A stretch of 64,000 nt of DNA, from the NCBI RefSeq assembly GCF_004792695.1, contig NZ_SRXU01000010.1, forward strand, positions 1-64,000, in the 5' to 3' direction. Position 1 is the first letter of the stretch. Each line of letters opens with the position of its first letter. This stretch comes from Sphingomonas naasensis (GTDB lineage Bacteria; Pseudomonadota; Alphaproteobacteria; Sphingomonadales; Sphingomonadaceae). Under the pieces are notes generated by a model, which worked only from the letters and a program-made list of their open reading frames with translations, had not been told where the DNA came from and ran no database searches. Shown piece after piece: positions 34,829 to 43,051 of the stretch. The position numbers and the translations under genes were made by a program.

Positions 34829-36150
34829 ACAAGTTCACGGATGACTATCTCGACGGCCTCGGCTGTCGCGACTTCGCGCCGCGCGCGCGGGTATCGGGCC
34901 GGCTATCCTCCTATGACGGATTGCTGATGGAAGCGGTCGGCCTCGCGCTCCCCGTCGGCACGGTCTGCGCGATCGGCGACGGCGCCAGCCGGATCGAGGC
35001 CGAAGTGATCGGCTTCCGCGGCGGCAAGACCCTGCTGATGAATCTCGGCGGCCCCGCCGCCTTGCTCCCCAACGCTCCCGTGCGACCGACCGGCTCCCCC
35101 GGCGAGGCCGAGGTCGGCGCCGCGCTGCTCGGCCGGGTGGTCGACGGGGCCGGCAAGCCGATCGACGGGCTCGGGCCGATCCGGGGCGCCGGCAAATGGC
35201 CGCTCGCCGGCAAGCTCCAGTCGCCGCTCGATCGCGGCAGGGTGCTCCAGCCGCTCGACGTCGGCGTCCGCGCGATCAACGGGCTGCTCACCATCGGTCA
35301 GGGCCAGCGCGTCGGCATCATGGCCGGCTCGGGCGTCGGCAAGTCGGTCTTGCTCGGCATGATCGTCCGCGCCGCCGAAGCCGATGTCGTCGTGGTCGGG
35401 CTGATCGGCGAGCGCTCGCGCGAAGTCGCCGACTTCCTCGAGACCAAGGTGTTCGGCGCCGCCCGCGCGCGCTCGGTGGTGGTGGCGGTTCCCGCCAATC
35501 ACTCGCCGGTGCTGCGTATCCGCGGCGCCTTGCGCGCCACCGCGATTGCCGAAGCCTTCCGCGCCGAAGGCAAGAAGGTCCTGCTGATCATGGATTCGCT
35601 GACGCGCGTCGCGCATGCCGGCCGCGAGATCGGGCTGGCGCTCGGCGAGCCGGCGAGCGCGCGTGGCTATCCGCCCAGCGCGATCGCGATGCTGCCGAGC
35701 CTGATCGAGCGTGCGGGCACCTGCGTCTCGACCGGTGGCTCGATCACCGCGATCTACACCGTGCTGGCCGACGGCGATGACGGCAACGATCCGGTCGTCG
35801 ACAGCGCCCGCTCGATTCTCGACGGCCATATCGTGCTGAGCCGCGCGCTCGCCGAGCGCGGCGTCTATCCGGCGATCGACCTTGGCCCGTCGGTCAGCCG
35901 GGTGATGACCGACATCGCCGCGAAGGAGCATGTCCATGCCGCGCGCGTGCTGCGCCGGCATCTCGCCACCTATGAGGAGAATCGCGATCTCGTGCTGATG
36001 GGCGCCTACCGGCCCGGCGCGGACGCGGAGATCGACGCGGCGATCGCCTGTCATCCGGCGGTGATGGAATATATCCGGCAGGGATCCGACGAAGTCGTGA
36101 CCTTGCCCGACGCGGTCGCCGAGCTGACCGGCGTGTTCGGCGATGGCTAG
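34822..36150 (+). CDS. fliI: Flagellar export ATPase FliI
   Basis: A 442-residue F1-beta-like ATPase. Walker A GSGVGKS is at about residues 170-176, Walker B is in KKVLLIMDSLTRVAHAGREIGLALGEP, and the family phrase ARGYPPSAIAMLPSLIERAGT is present. It powers or primes type III flagellar export together with FliH and FliJ. Confidence 0.97.
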   Translation: MLNKFTDDYLDGLGCRDFAPRARVSGRLSSYDGLLMEAVGLALPVGTVCAIGDGASRIEAEVIGFRGGKTLLMNLGGPAALLPNAPVRPTGSPGEAEVGAALLGRVVDGAGKPIDGLGPIRGAGKWPLAGKLQSPLDRGRVLQPLDVGVRAINGLLTIGQGQRVGIMAGSGVGKSVLLGMIVRAAEADVVVVGLIGERSREVADFLETKVFGAARARSVVVAVPANHSPVLRIRGALRATAIAEAFRAEGKKVLLIMDSLTRVAHAGREIGLALGEPASARGYPPSAIAMLPSLIERAGTCVSTGGSITAIYTVLADGDDGNDPVVDSARSILDGHIVLSRALAERGVYPAIDLGPSVSRVMTDIAAKEHVHAARVLRRHLATYEENRDLVLMGAYRPGADAEIDAAIACHPAVMEYIRQGSDEVVTLPDAVAELTGVFGDG

Positions 36151-36571
36151 GACCGCCAGGAAGCTCGAACGGCTGCTCCGCGTCCGCACGCTCCAGCTCG
36201 ATCAGGTCCGCGCCGCCGAAGTGCAGGCGCGGAGCCGGGTCGACCAGGAAGAATCGTTACGGGATCGTATCGATAAGTTGGCAGCCAAAATAGCCCCTGC
36301 CGCGACACCTTCGCCAACTTTCGCCACCTCGCTCATCGCCGCCGCCCATTACCGCGATCGCCTCCACCAGTCGGCGCACGCGGCCGAGCGCCGTGTCGCG
36401 GTGGCACATCAGGGGCTCGAAAGTGCGCGCGCCGCCACCCGCGAGGCGCATCGCGATCAGAGCGCGATCGAGAAGCTGATCGAGCGCGAGGGCGCCAAAG
36501 CGGCGCTCAAGGCGCTGCGCGAACTCGAGGCGCTTCCGGCCACGGCCAAAAAACGGCACGATATTTGCTGA
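36143..36571 (+). CDS. fliJ: Flagellar export protein FliJ
   Basis: A 142-residue charged protein predicted to be two long helices in a coiled coil (KLERLLRVRTLQLDQVRAAEVQARSRVDQEESLRDRIDKL; AAHYRDRLHQSAHAAERRVAVAHQGL), as for FliJ. It overlaps fliI by eight bases. Sequence is weakly conserved in this family; position is strong support. Confidence 0.8.
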   Translation: MARTARKLERLLRVRTLQLDQVRAAEVQARSRVDQEESLRDRIDKLAAKIAPAATPSPTFATSLIAAAHYRDRLHQSAHAAERRVAVAHQGLESARAATREAHRDQSAIEKLIEREGAKAALKALRELEALPATAKKRHDIC

Positions 36572-36607
36572 ACTGTCCGGTGACCAGTTTCACCGGGGGT
36601 TTCGCAG

Positions 36608-37726
36608 TTGATCCAGCTTTCGTCGCTCGTTGCCGCACTACCGCACGGCCCGGTCCGTCCGGGCGCGCCCGTATCGGGCTCGGCGGGCGGCTTCGCGCTG
36701 CCCGCGGCGCATGCTGCGGCGGGCGAGGCCGATGACATCGCCGCGCCCGGCCGGCAAATCCTTGCCGCCCCCGGCAAGACGCTGCCGGAAGGCACGCCCG
36801 ACACCGACGCGGAAGACGAGGGCGCCGACGTCGACGGCGAAGACATCGCCTTCGCCTGGTTTGCCCTCCCCGTGGCACCCCAGCCCGCGCCGACCACGCC
36901 GCTCGCCATGGCCGCCCGCCCGGTGGCGATCGGCCTCGACCCCGACGCGGAGCAAGCGGAAAGCCTTCCCATGCCGCCGCTGCCGATCGCGGGAGACGGT
37001 ACCGGCGCCGAAACCGTGAAAGCCGAACCGGATGCAGCGGCAATCGAGCTGCACCCAAAACCCGCCGCGCCGGACGCCGCCGAGCAGTCCGCGCCGATCA
37101 AGCTTCGCGTGGTCGCCCCGGCGGCGCAGCCCGCGCCGGCGGAAGCACCGTCTCCGGCCGCCGCGCCGCAGCTGGCTGCAGCGCTGCTCGCTGCAGCCCC
37201 CGCGGCCGCGACGCCGACCGAAACGCGCCGCACGCTGGTGCAGGATCTGCTGCCCGCCGGCGGGCCGACGCCCTTCGCCGATATCGTTCGCCCGCATGCG
37301 ATCGCCGCGCCGACCGACATCCAGCAGGGCGTGCTCGACATGCGCCGCCAGGAATGGGCCGGGCAGATGGTCGATCAGCTCGAGGCGATGCGTGACGCGT
37401 CGCGCGGCGAAACCAGGCTGAGCCTGTCGCCCGAGGCGCTGGGCAAGGTCGACGTCTCGATCCGCCAGGACGGCGATCGCATCCATGTCCATTTCGCCAC
37501 CGAGACGCAGGCCGCGCGCCAGCTGCTCACCGATGCCCAGCCGCGCCTGTCCGAGCTGGCCGAGGCGCGCGGCGTCAAGCTCGGACAGACCAGCGTCGAC
37601 ACCGGCGGCGCCGGGCACGGCTCGCCCCGCGAGCGCCAGCCCGAGCTGTCGCCGCAATCCTCCGCACCGCGCGGGCCCGAAGCGGCCGACGCGACCACTA
37701 CCGCAACCGATGACCGCATCGCCTGA
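36608..37726 (+). CDS. fliK: Flagellar hook-length control protein FliK
   Basis: A 372-residue protein with a long Ala/Pro-rich disordered N-terminal region and a conserved C-terminal switch domain (GETRLSLSPEALGKVDVSIRQDGDRIHVHFATETQAARQLLTDAQPRLSELAEARGVKLGQTSVDTG). FliK measures the hook and switches export specificity at FlhB. The proposed start is TTG 36608, preceded by a GGGGG stretch; no better ATG exists near the N-terminus. Confidence 0.88.
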   Translation: MIQLSSLVAALPHGPVRPGAPVSGSAGGFALPAAHAAAGEADDIAAPGRQILAAPGKTLPEGTPDTDAEDEGADVDGEDIAFAWFALPVAPQPAPTTPLAMAARPVAIGLDPDAEQAESLPMPPLPIAGDGTGAETVKAEPDAAAIELHPKPAAPDAAEQSAPIKLRVVAPAAQPAPAEAPSPAAAPQLAAALLAAAPAAATPTETRRTLVQDLLPAGGPTPFADIVRPHAIAAPTDIQQGVLDMRRQEWAGQMVDQLEAMRDASRGETRLSLSPEALGKVDVSIRQDGDRIHVHFATETQAARQLLTDAQPRLSELAEARGVKLGQTSVDTGGAGHGSPRERQPELSPQSSAPRGPEAADATTTATDDRIA

Positions 37727-37743
37727 GACCCACGGAGACCATC

Positions 37744-38373
37744 ATGGCCGATACCCCTGACGCAACCGCGCCCGCGCCCCGCAAGAAAAAGGGCGGCAAG
37801 CTGCTCATCCTGGTCGGGGTTCCGATCGCCCTGCTCGGCACCGGCGGCGGCGCCGCGGTCTACGGCATGCAGGCCGGCTGGTTCAGCGTGAAGCCCGCCG
37901 ATGCGCATGACGACGAGCCCCAGCTCGTCCCGAAAAGCGAAGAGAAGCGCACGAGCTCGGCCGGCGGCGGCGAAGGCGGTCACGGCGGCGGCGGCGAGGA
38001 AGCCGCGAGCGCCGCGCACGGCAAGCCGACGCCGAAGGGCGAAGGCGGCGACAAATACGCCTCGAGCTACTACCCGCTCGAGAAGGAGTTCACTTCGAAT
38101 CTCCAGGACAGCGTCCATTTCGTCCAGGTCGGCATCGCCGTGTCGACGCCCTATGACGAGCGCGTCCTCGACAACATCAAGACGCACGAGATCGCGATCC
38201 GCTCGCAGGTGCTGATGGCACTGGGCGAGACGAGCGAGGAAGAGGTGTTCACCGCCGAAGGCAAGCGCCACATTCAGGATCGTCTCGCCAAGGCGATCAA
38301 CGGCGTGCTGAAGGAAAAGGAAGGTTTCGGCGGCGTAAGTAACGTCTACTTTACCAATTTCATCGTTCAGTGA
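37744..38373 (+). CDS. fliL: Flagellar basal body-associated protein FliL
   Basis: A 209-residue single-pass protein. A Lys-rich cytoplasmic start (APRKKKGGK) and transmembrane helix (LLILVGVPIALLGTGGGAAVYGMQAGW) are followed by a Gly/His/Glu-rich linker and the FliL domain (YYPLEKEFTSNLQDSVHFVQVGIAVSTPYDERVLDNIKTHEIAIRSQVLMALGETSEEEV). FliL rings the stator and supports motor torque. Confidence 0.93.
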   Translation: MADTPDATAPAPRKKKGGKLLILVGVPIALLGTGGGAAVYGMQAGWFSVKPADAHDDEPQLVPKSEEKRTSSAGGGEGGHGGGGEEAASAAHGKPTPKGEGGDKYASSYYPLEKEFTSNLQDSVHFVQVGIAVSTPYDERVLDNIKTHEIAIRSQVLMALGETSEEEVFTAEGKRHIQDRLAKAINGVLKEKEGFGGVSNVYFTNFIVQ

Positions 38374-38379
38374 ACGGGC

Positions 38380-39327
38380 ATGGTTAACGCCCCTTCAGAT
38401 CTCGGCACGACCGAACGGCGGGAACGCCCCCGGGCCAGCGCGGAACACGCGCCGGCGCTGGGGACGGCCAGTCTCAATCCGTTCGGCGATCTCGTCACGC
38501 TCCAGCATCTTTGCGCGCGGCTGGCCAAGGCGCTGAAGCCGGTGTTCGACGGGATGTGCCGCGCCGATCTGCGTGTCTGGGCCGAGCCGCTCGCCGTCCA
38601 GCGCTGGGCCGATTACCGCACCGAGCGCGGCCACGACCTCACCGCATGGCAGCCGCTGACGATGGGCGGCGGCAAGGCCCGCATTCAGCTGGTGCTCGAA
38701 GCGAAGCATCTGCTCGAGATGCTCGACGCGTTCTTCGGCGGTGACGGCCAGGCCCCCAATCCGCTGCCGACCGAATTCACGCCCGCCGCCGAGACGCTGG
38801 CCGCGCGGCTCGCGGGGGCGATCGCGTCGCCGCTCGAAGCCGCATGGGAGCCGCTTACCCGCGTTGCCTTCCGCGCAATCGAGGGCGCCCAGATCGGCAC
38901 GCTTCCCGAGATCGCCGCCGGCGATCCGGTGGTGGTCACGCGCTTCGGGCTGGCGATCGGCGAGCGCAAGCCTGCCTTTGTCGACATCCTCTACCCGATT
39001 GCGGCACTGAAGCCGCACGGCGGCGCGCTGACGGTCAAGGTTCACGGCGTCCCCGCCGAGGTCGAGCCCGAATGGCGCAGCGGCCTCACCCGTGCGGTGA
39101 TGGGCGTCAAATTCCCGATCCGCTCGGTGCTCGCCGAGCCGGTCGTCCCGCTCGGGCTGCTGCTCGATCTCAAGCAGGGCGACGTGATCCCGATCGATTT
39201 CGGCCCCGAGGTTCCGGTGATGGTGGCGTCGCGCCGCCTCGGCACTGGCCTTGTCGGCACCGCCAATGGCCGCGCCGCGGTCCGGCTCACCCAACTCGAA
39301 GAGTTCAGCGAAGAGGATTTCCGATGA
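38380..39327 (+). CDS. fliM: Flagellar motor switch protein FliM, lacking CheY-binding motif
   Basis: A 315-residue C-ring protein. The middle domain (LNPFGDLVTLQHLCARLAKALKPVFDGMCRADLRVW) and the C-terminal SpoA domain (VVPLGLLLDLKQGDVIPIDFGPEVPVMVASRRLGTGLVGTANGRAAVRLTQLEEF) are recognisable. The N-terminus (MVNAPSDLGTTERRERPRAS) lacks the LSQxEIDALL CheY-P motif of other FliM proteins. It overlaps fliN by four bases. Confidence 0.9.
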   Translation: MVNAPSDLGTTERRERPRASAEHAPALGTASLNPFGDLVTLQHLCARLAKALKPVFDGMCRADLRVWAEPLAVQRWADYRTERGHDLTAWQPLTMGGGKARIQLVLEAKHLLEMLDAFFGGDGQAPNPLPTEFTPAAETLAARLAGAIASPLEAAWEPLTRVAFRAIEGAQIGTLPEIAAGDPVVVTRFGLAIGERKPAFVDILYPIAALKPHGGALTVKVHGVPAEVEPEWRSGLTRAVMGVKFPIRSVLAEPVVPLGLLLDLKQGDVIPIDFGPEVPVMVASRRLGTGLVGTANGRAAVRLTQLEEFSEEDFR

Positions 39328-39623
39328 ACGAGATGGCCGGGGGTTTCCCCGTCGACACTGCCGTGGCGGCCAATTTCCGGCTGCTCCAGGACGTCGATGT
39401 CAAGCTGACCGTCGAGATCGGCTCGACCTCGCTGTCGCTGCGCGAATTGCTCGCGCTCGGCGAGGAGAGCGTGATCGAGCTCGACCGCGACGCCAACGAG
39501 CTGCTCGACATCTTCGTCAACGGCACGCTGATCGGCCGCGGCGAAGTCGTCACCGTCGGCGAGAAGTTCGGCGTGCGGATGACCGAGCTGGTCAGTCCCG
39601 AGAAGCGGACCGCCCGCGCATGA
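39324..39623 (+). CDS. fliN: Flagellar motor switch protein FliN
   Basis: A 99-residue SpoA-domain protein of the C-ring base (LQDVDVKLTVEIGSTSLSLRELLALGEESVIELDRDANELLDIFVNGTLIGRGEVVTVGEKFGVRMTELV). The start is ATG 39324 in the tail of fliM; the longer open frame is a shadow. It overlaps fliO by four bases. Confidence 0.96.
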   Translation: MNEMAGGFPVDTAVAANFRLLQDVDVKLTVEIGSTSLSLRELLALGEESVIELDRDANELLDIFVNGTLIGRGEVVTVGEKFGVRMTELVSPEKRTARA

Positions 39624-39874
39624 TGTGGTCGTACATCCTCAAGCTGGTGATCCTGCTCCCGCTCGTCTGCGGGCTGCTGATCGGCTGCCTCTACGCCTGG
39701 CGCAAGCTCGAGGCGCGGCTGCCGAAGAACCAGGGCACGCGGATGGTCCAGGTCAAGGAAACGATGATGCTGGCGCCCGGTCTGCGGCTCGCGGTGGTCG
39801 AGTTCGAGGGGCGGAAGCTGCTCGTCTCGGTGAGCCGCGGCGGCGTCACTTTGGTCGACAAGGCGCAAGGCTGA
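39620..39874 (+). CDS. fliO: Flagellar export protein FliO
   Basis: A short 84-residue protein with one N-terminal membrane helix (YILKLVILLPLVCGLLIGCLYAW) and a small cytoplasmic domain (MVQVKETMMLAPGLRLAVVEFEGRKLLVSVSRGGVTLV) typical of FliO, which stabilises FliP during export-gate assembly. It shares one base with fliP. Confidence 0.88.
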   Translation: MMWSYILKLVILLPLVCGLLIGCLYAWRKLEARLPKNQGTRMVQVKETMMLAPGLRLAVVEFEGRKLLVSVSRGGVTLVDKAQG

Positions 39875-40695
39875 TGCTCACCGCCCTCACGGCACCCCGC
39901 ACGATCGGCGGGCGCGCAGCGCTGTTCGTCGGGTTGCTCGCCTTCTTCATTCTCTTCGCCGCGCCGGCATTCGCCCAGGGCGTGCCGGCGCCGGCACCCG
40001 TTCCGACGCCCGGCGTCGGCGACGCGGTCGATCGCGCGCTCGGCGATCTCGGCGGCGGCAATGCGCCGCTCAGCCTGTCGCTGCAGGTCCTCATCATCAT
40101 GGGTCTGCTCACGGTGCTGCCAGGCATCCTGCTGATGATGACCAGCTTCACCCGGATCATCATCGTGCTCGCGATCCTGCGCCAGGCGCTGGGGCTCCAG
40201 CAGACCCCGCCCAACCAGGTGCTGATCGGCCTCTCGCTGTTCCTGAGCTTCTTCATCATGTCGCCGGTGATCAACCAGGCCAACACCACCGCGATCCAGC
40301 CCTATGCCGCCGGCCAGATCAGCGCGACGCAGATGATCGCCGGCACCGGCGAGGCGCTGCACGGCTTCATGCTCAAGCAGACGCGCAACCGCGACGTGAA
40401 GATGTTCGCCGACATGGCGAAGAGCGGCCCCTATGCGAAGCCGGCCGACGTGCCCTTCTCGGTGCTGCTCCCCGCCTTCGTCACCAGCGAATTGAAGACC
40501 GCCTTCCAGATCGGCTTCCTGATCTTCCTGCCCTTCATCGTCATCGATCTCGTCGTCGCGACGGTGCTGATGAGCCTCGGCATGATGATGATGTCGCCGA
40601 CGATCATCTCGCTGCCGTTCAAGCTGCTGCTCTTCGTCCTCGTCGACGGCTGGGCGCTGACCATGGGCAGCCTTGCCGCGAGCTTCGGGACCTAG
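39874..40695 (+). CDS. fliP: Flagellar export gate protein FliP
   Basis: A 273-residue gate protein with cleavable signal peptide (APAFAQG) and the diagnostic ILLMMTSFTRIIIVLAILRQALGLQQTPPNQVLIGLSLFLSFFIMSPV and PFSVLLPAFVTSELKTAFQIGFLIFLPFIVIDLVV. The start is ATG 39874, coupled to fliO. Confidence 0.97.
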   Translation: MLTALTAPRTIGGRAALFVGLLAFFILFAAPAFAQGVPAPAPVPTPGVGDAVDRALGDLGGGNAPLSLSLQVLIIMGLLTVLPGILLMMTSFTRIIIVLAILRQALGLQQTPPNQVLIGLSLFLSFFIMSPVINQANTTAIQPYAAGQISATQMIAGTGEALHGFMLKQTRNRDVKMFADMAKSGPYAKPADVPFSVLLPAFVTSELKTAFQIGFLIFLPFIVIDLVVATVLMSLGMMMMSPTIISLPFKLLLFVLVDGWALTMGSLAASFGT

Positions 40696-40697
40696 CG

Positions 40698-40967
40698 ATG
40701 GACGCCGATTATTTCCTCACCGTCGCACGCGAGGCGATGTGGATCATGGCGCTCGCCGCGGCGCCGATCCTGATCCCCGCGCTGCTTTCGGGCCTGATCC
40801 TCGGCATGGTCCAGGCGGCGACCTCGATCCAGGAGCAGACACTCACCTTCGTTCCCAAGCTGATCGTCGTCGCGGTGAGCCTCGTCATCTTCGGGGGCAT
40901 GATTCTCGGGCTGATCGGCGACTTCACCACGAGTATTTTCGAACGCATTCCGGATCTGGTGAAGTGA
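40698..40967 (+). CDS. fliQ: Flagellar export gate protein FliQ
   Basis: An 89-residue two-helix gate protein (AREAMWIMALAAAPILIPALLSGLILGMVQAATSIQEQTLTFVPKLIVVAVSLVIFGGMIL). It follows fliP by two bases. The 135 bases between fliQ and fliR hold a GC-rich stretch with a possible hairpin (GGAAGCGGGAACCCCGGCTTCC-like, near 41003-41022) but no gene. Confidence 0.96.
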   Translation: MDADYFLTVAREAMWIMALAAAPILIPALLSGLILGMVQAATSIQEQTLTFVPKLIVVAVSLVIFGGMILGLIGDFTTSIFERIPDLVK

Positions 40968-41102
40968 CGCCGCCGGCCGCGCCGCCCTTTCCCGTGCGCC
41001 GGTGGAAGCGGGAACCCCGGCTTCCCCGCCGCCCGGGCATCGCGCCGTGTTTCCAGCTTTACGCGCACGCACACTCGCGCCCGCAGCTCCAGGCGAACTG
41101 AG

Positions 41103-41873
41103 ATGATGGGCTTCGGCCTCTCGATCGAGCCGCAACTCTGGGCGCTGCTGTTCGCGATGGTGCGGATCGGCGCGGCGTTCATCGCGGCGCCGGTGTTCAG
41201 CGCGGTCTCGATTCCGCTGCCCGCGCGGATCGCGCTCACCGGCGCGATCGGCGTGCTGGTGCTCAACACCGTGACGATCACACCGCCGGCCGAGATCTTC
41301 TCGCTCACCACGATGCTCGCCATCGCCGCAGAGGCGCTGATCGGGCTGGCGATCGGCTTCGTCCTCCAGATCGCCTTCGCCGCGCCGATGGTCGCCAGCG
41401 AAGTCATCGGCATGTCGATGGGGCTGGGCTTCGCCAACGCCGTCGATCCCAATAGCGGCCATGCCACGCCGGCGCTCGGCCAGTTCCTGTCGCTGCTGCT
41501 GACTTTGCTGTTCCTCGCGGTCGACGGGCATCTCGTCCTCGTCGACCTCGTCGTGCGCAGCTATGCCGCGATGCCGCCCGGCGCGTGGCTGGCGCCCGAG
41601 CGGCTGCTCGGCATCGCGTTGTTCGGCGGCTATGTCTTCCTCGCCGGGCTGCTGCTCGCGCTCCCGGTCGGCTTCCTGCTGCTCTGCCTCAATGTCGTCG
41701 TCGGCATGCTCAGCCGCGCCGCGCCGGCGCTCAACCTGTTCGCGGTCGGCCTGCCCGCCAGCCTCGCCATGGGCGTGGTCGCGGTCCTGCTCGCGCTGCC
41801 GGCAATGGGCGATTATCTGCTCGTGATCATCCGCGAGGCGCTCGACGCCGCGCCCCGGCTGGTGTTCGGCTGA
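41103..41873 (+). CDS. fliR: Flagellar export gate protein FliR
   Basis: A 256-residue polytopic gate protein (WALLFAMVRIGAAFIAAPVFSAVSIPLPARIALTGAIG; GFVLQIAFAAPMVASEVIGMSMGLGFANAVDPNSG). ATG 41103 is chosen. It shares one base with flhB. FliP5-FliQ4-FliR1 form the export channel with FlhB wrapped around it. Confidence 0.96.
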   Translation: MMGFGLSIEPQLWALLFAMVRIGAAFIAAPVFSAVSIPLPARIALTGAIGVLVLNTVTITPPAEIFSLTTMLAIAAEALIGLAIGFVLQIAFAAPMVASEVIGMSMGLGFANAVDPNSGHATPALGQFLSLLLTLLFLAVDGHLVLVDLVVRSYAAMPPGAWLAPERLLGIALFGGYVFLAGLLLALPVGFLLLCLNVVVGMLSRAAPALNLFAVGLPASLAMGVVAVLLALPAMGDYLLVIIREALDAAPRLVFG

Positions 41874-43009
41874 TGGCGGAGAGCTTCGGCGAGAAGACGG
41901 AAGCCCCAACAGCCAGGCGCAAGCGCAAGGCCGTCGAAGAAGGCCAACTCCTCAAATCGAAGGATTTCGGCACCGCGCTGGTGATCCTGCTGGGCTGCGC
42001 CTGGATGGCGTTTCTCGGCCCGTCGCTGATCGGCGCGTGCAAGGAAGTGATGACCGCGAGCTTTTCGTTCGGGCGCGGCGATGTCGAGCATTTCGAGCCG
42101 TGGCGGCCGCTCGCGGCGGCGGGGTGGAAGCTCGCCCCCTCGCTCGCCGGGCTGTTCGCGCTCACCGTGATCGGCGCGATCCTCAGCCAGGCCGGGCTCG
42201 GCGCGATCGGCTGGAACAGCAAGCTGTTCGCCCCCAAGGCCTCGCGGATCAATCCGGGGTCGGGGCTCAAGCGCATCTTCGGACCGACCGGCTGGATCGA
42301 GCTCGGCAAGTCGCTGCTCAAGGTGGTGCTGCTCGGCGCGATGGGCGCGTGGATGCTGCATTCGATCACCCGTCAGTCGCTCGGGCTGGTCGCCGCGGAC
42401 CTCAACGGCGCGGTCGGCGCGCTCGGCGGCCAGTTCGTCACCTTGCTGTTCGTGATGGCCGCGGGCCTGCTGATCATCGCCGGGGTGGACGTGCCGATCC
42501 AGATGATCCGCCACTTCCGCCAGCTCCGCATGACCAAGCAGGAGGTCAAGGAGGAGCACAAGGAAACCGAAGGCTCGCCCGAGCTCAAGGCGGCGCAGCG
42601 CCAGCGCCAGCGCGAGATCCTCAAGGGCGGCTATCGCAAGGCGGTGTCGACCGCGCATGTCGTACTCACCAACCCGACGCACTTCTCGGTCGCGCTGCGC
42701 TACGATTCGGGCAAGGACCAGGTGCCGGTGGTGGTCGCCAAGGGCCGCGGCCAGACCGCGCTGGCGATCCGCGAGCTCGCGGCCGAGTTCGAGGTGCCGG
42801 TGCTCGAATATCCCCAGCTCGCCCGCGCGGTCTATTACACCAGCCGCGAAGGGCAGGAGATCCGCGACGATCTCTATCTCGCGATCGCGACCGTCCTCGC
42901 CTTCGTCTTCGGCGTCAACGCGCGCGCCGGCGGCACGCAACCCGCGGTCACCGTCCCGTCCGGCGCGCTGTTCGACGAGAACGGGCAGAAAATGGCGCGC
43001 CCGGCCTAA
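41873..43009 (+). CDS. flhB: Flagellar export switch protein FlhB
   Basis: A 378-residue export protein. It starts with the usual GEKTEAPTARRKRKAVEEGQ, has four membrane helices, and carries the self-cleavage site NPTH at residues 267-270 (VVLTNPTHFSVALRYD). Cleavage there, sensed through FliK, changes export from hook to filament proteins. The stop codon TAA (43007-43009) lies inside the -35 of the predicted fliD promoter. Confidence 0.97.
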   Translation: MAESFGEKTEAPTARRKRKAVEEGQLLKSKDFGTALVILLGCAWMAFLGPSLIGACKEVMTASFSFGRGDVEHFEPWRPLAAAGWKLAPSLAGLFALTVIGAILSQAGLGAIGWNSKLFAPKASRINPGSGLKRIFGPTGWIELGKSLLKVVLLGAMGAWMLHSITRQSLGLVAADLNGAVGALGGQFVTLLFVMAAGLLIIAGVDVPIQMIRHFRQLRMTKQEVKEEHKETEGSPELKAAQRQRQREILKGGYRKAVSTAHVVLTNPTHFSVALRYDSGKDQVPVVVAKGRGQTALAIRELAAEFEVPVLEYPQLARAVYYTSREGQEIRDDLYLAIATVLAFVFGVNARAGGTQPAVTVPSGALFDENGQKMARPA

Positions 43010-43033
43010 AGCGCGCGCTTGCGCGGCCGCTTA
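43007..43033 (+). promoter_or_regulatory. Candidate sigma-28 (FliA) promoter of fliDS
   Basis: TAAAG, 14 bases, GCCGCTTA: six of eight -10 bases match the sigma-28 consensus GCCGATAA, and spacing equals that before flgM. The implied start is near 43040 and fliD begins at 43052 after AGGGGGAAG. It separates late genes fliD and fliS from the preceding export operon. Confidence 0.55.
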
Positions 43034-43051
43034 TTGGATCAGGGGGAAGTG

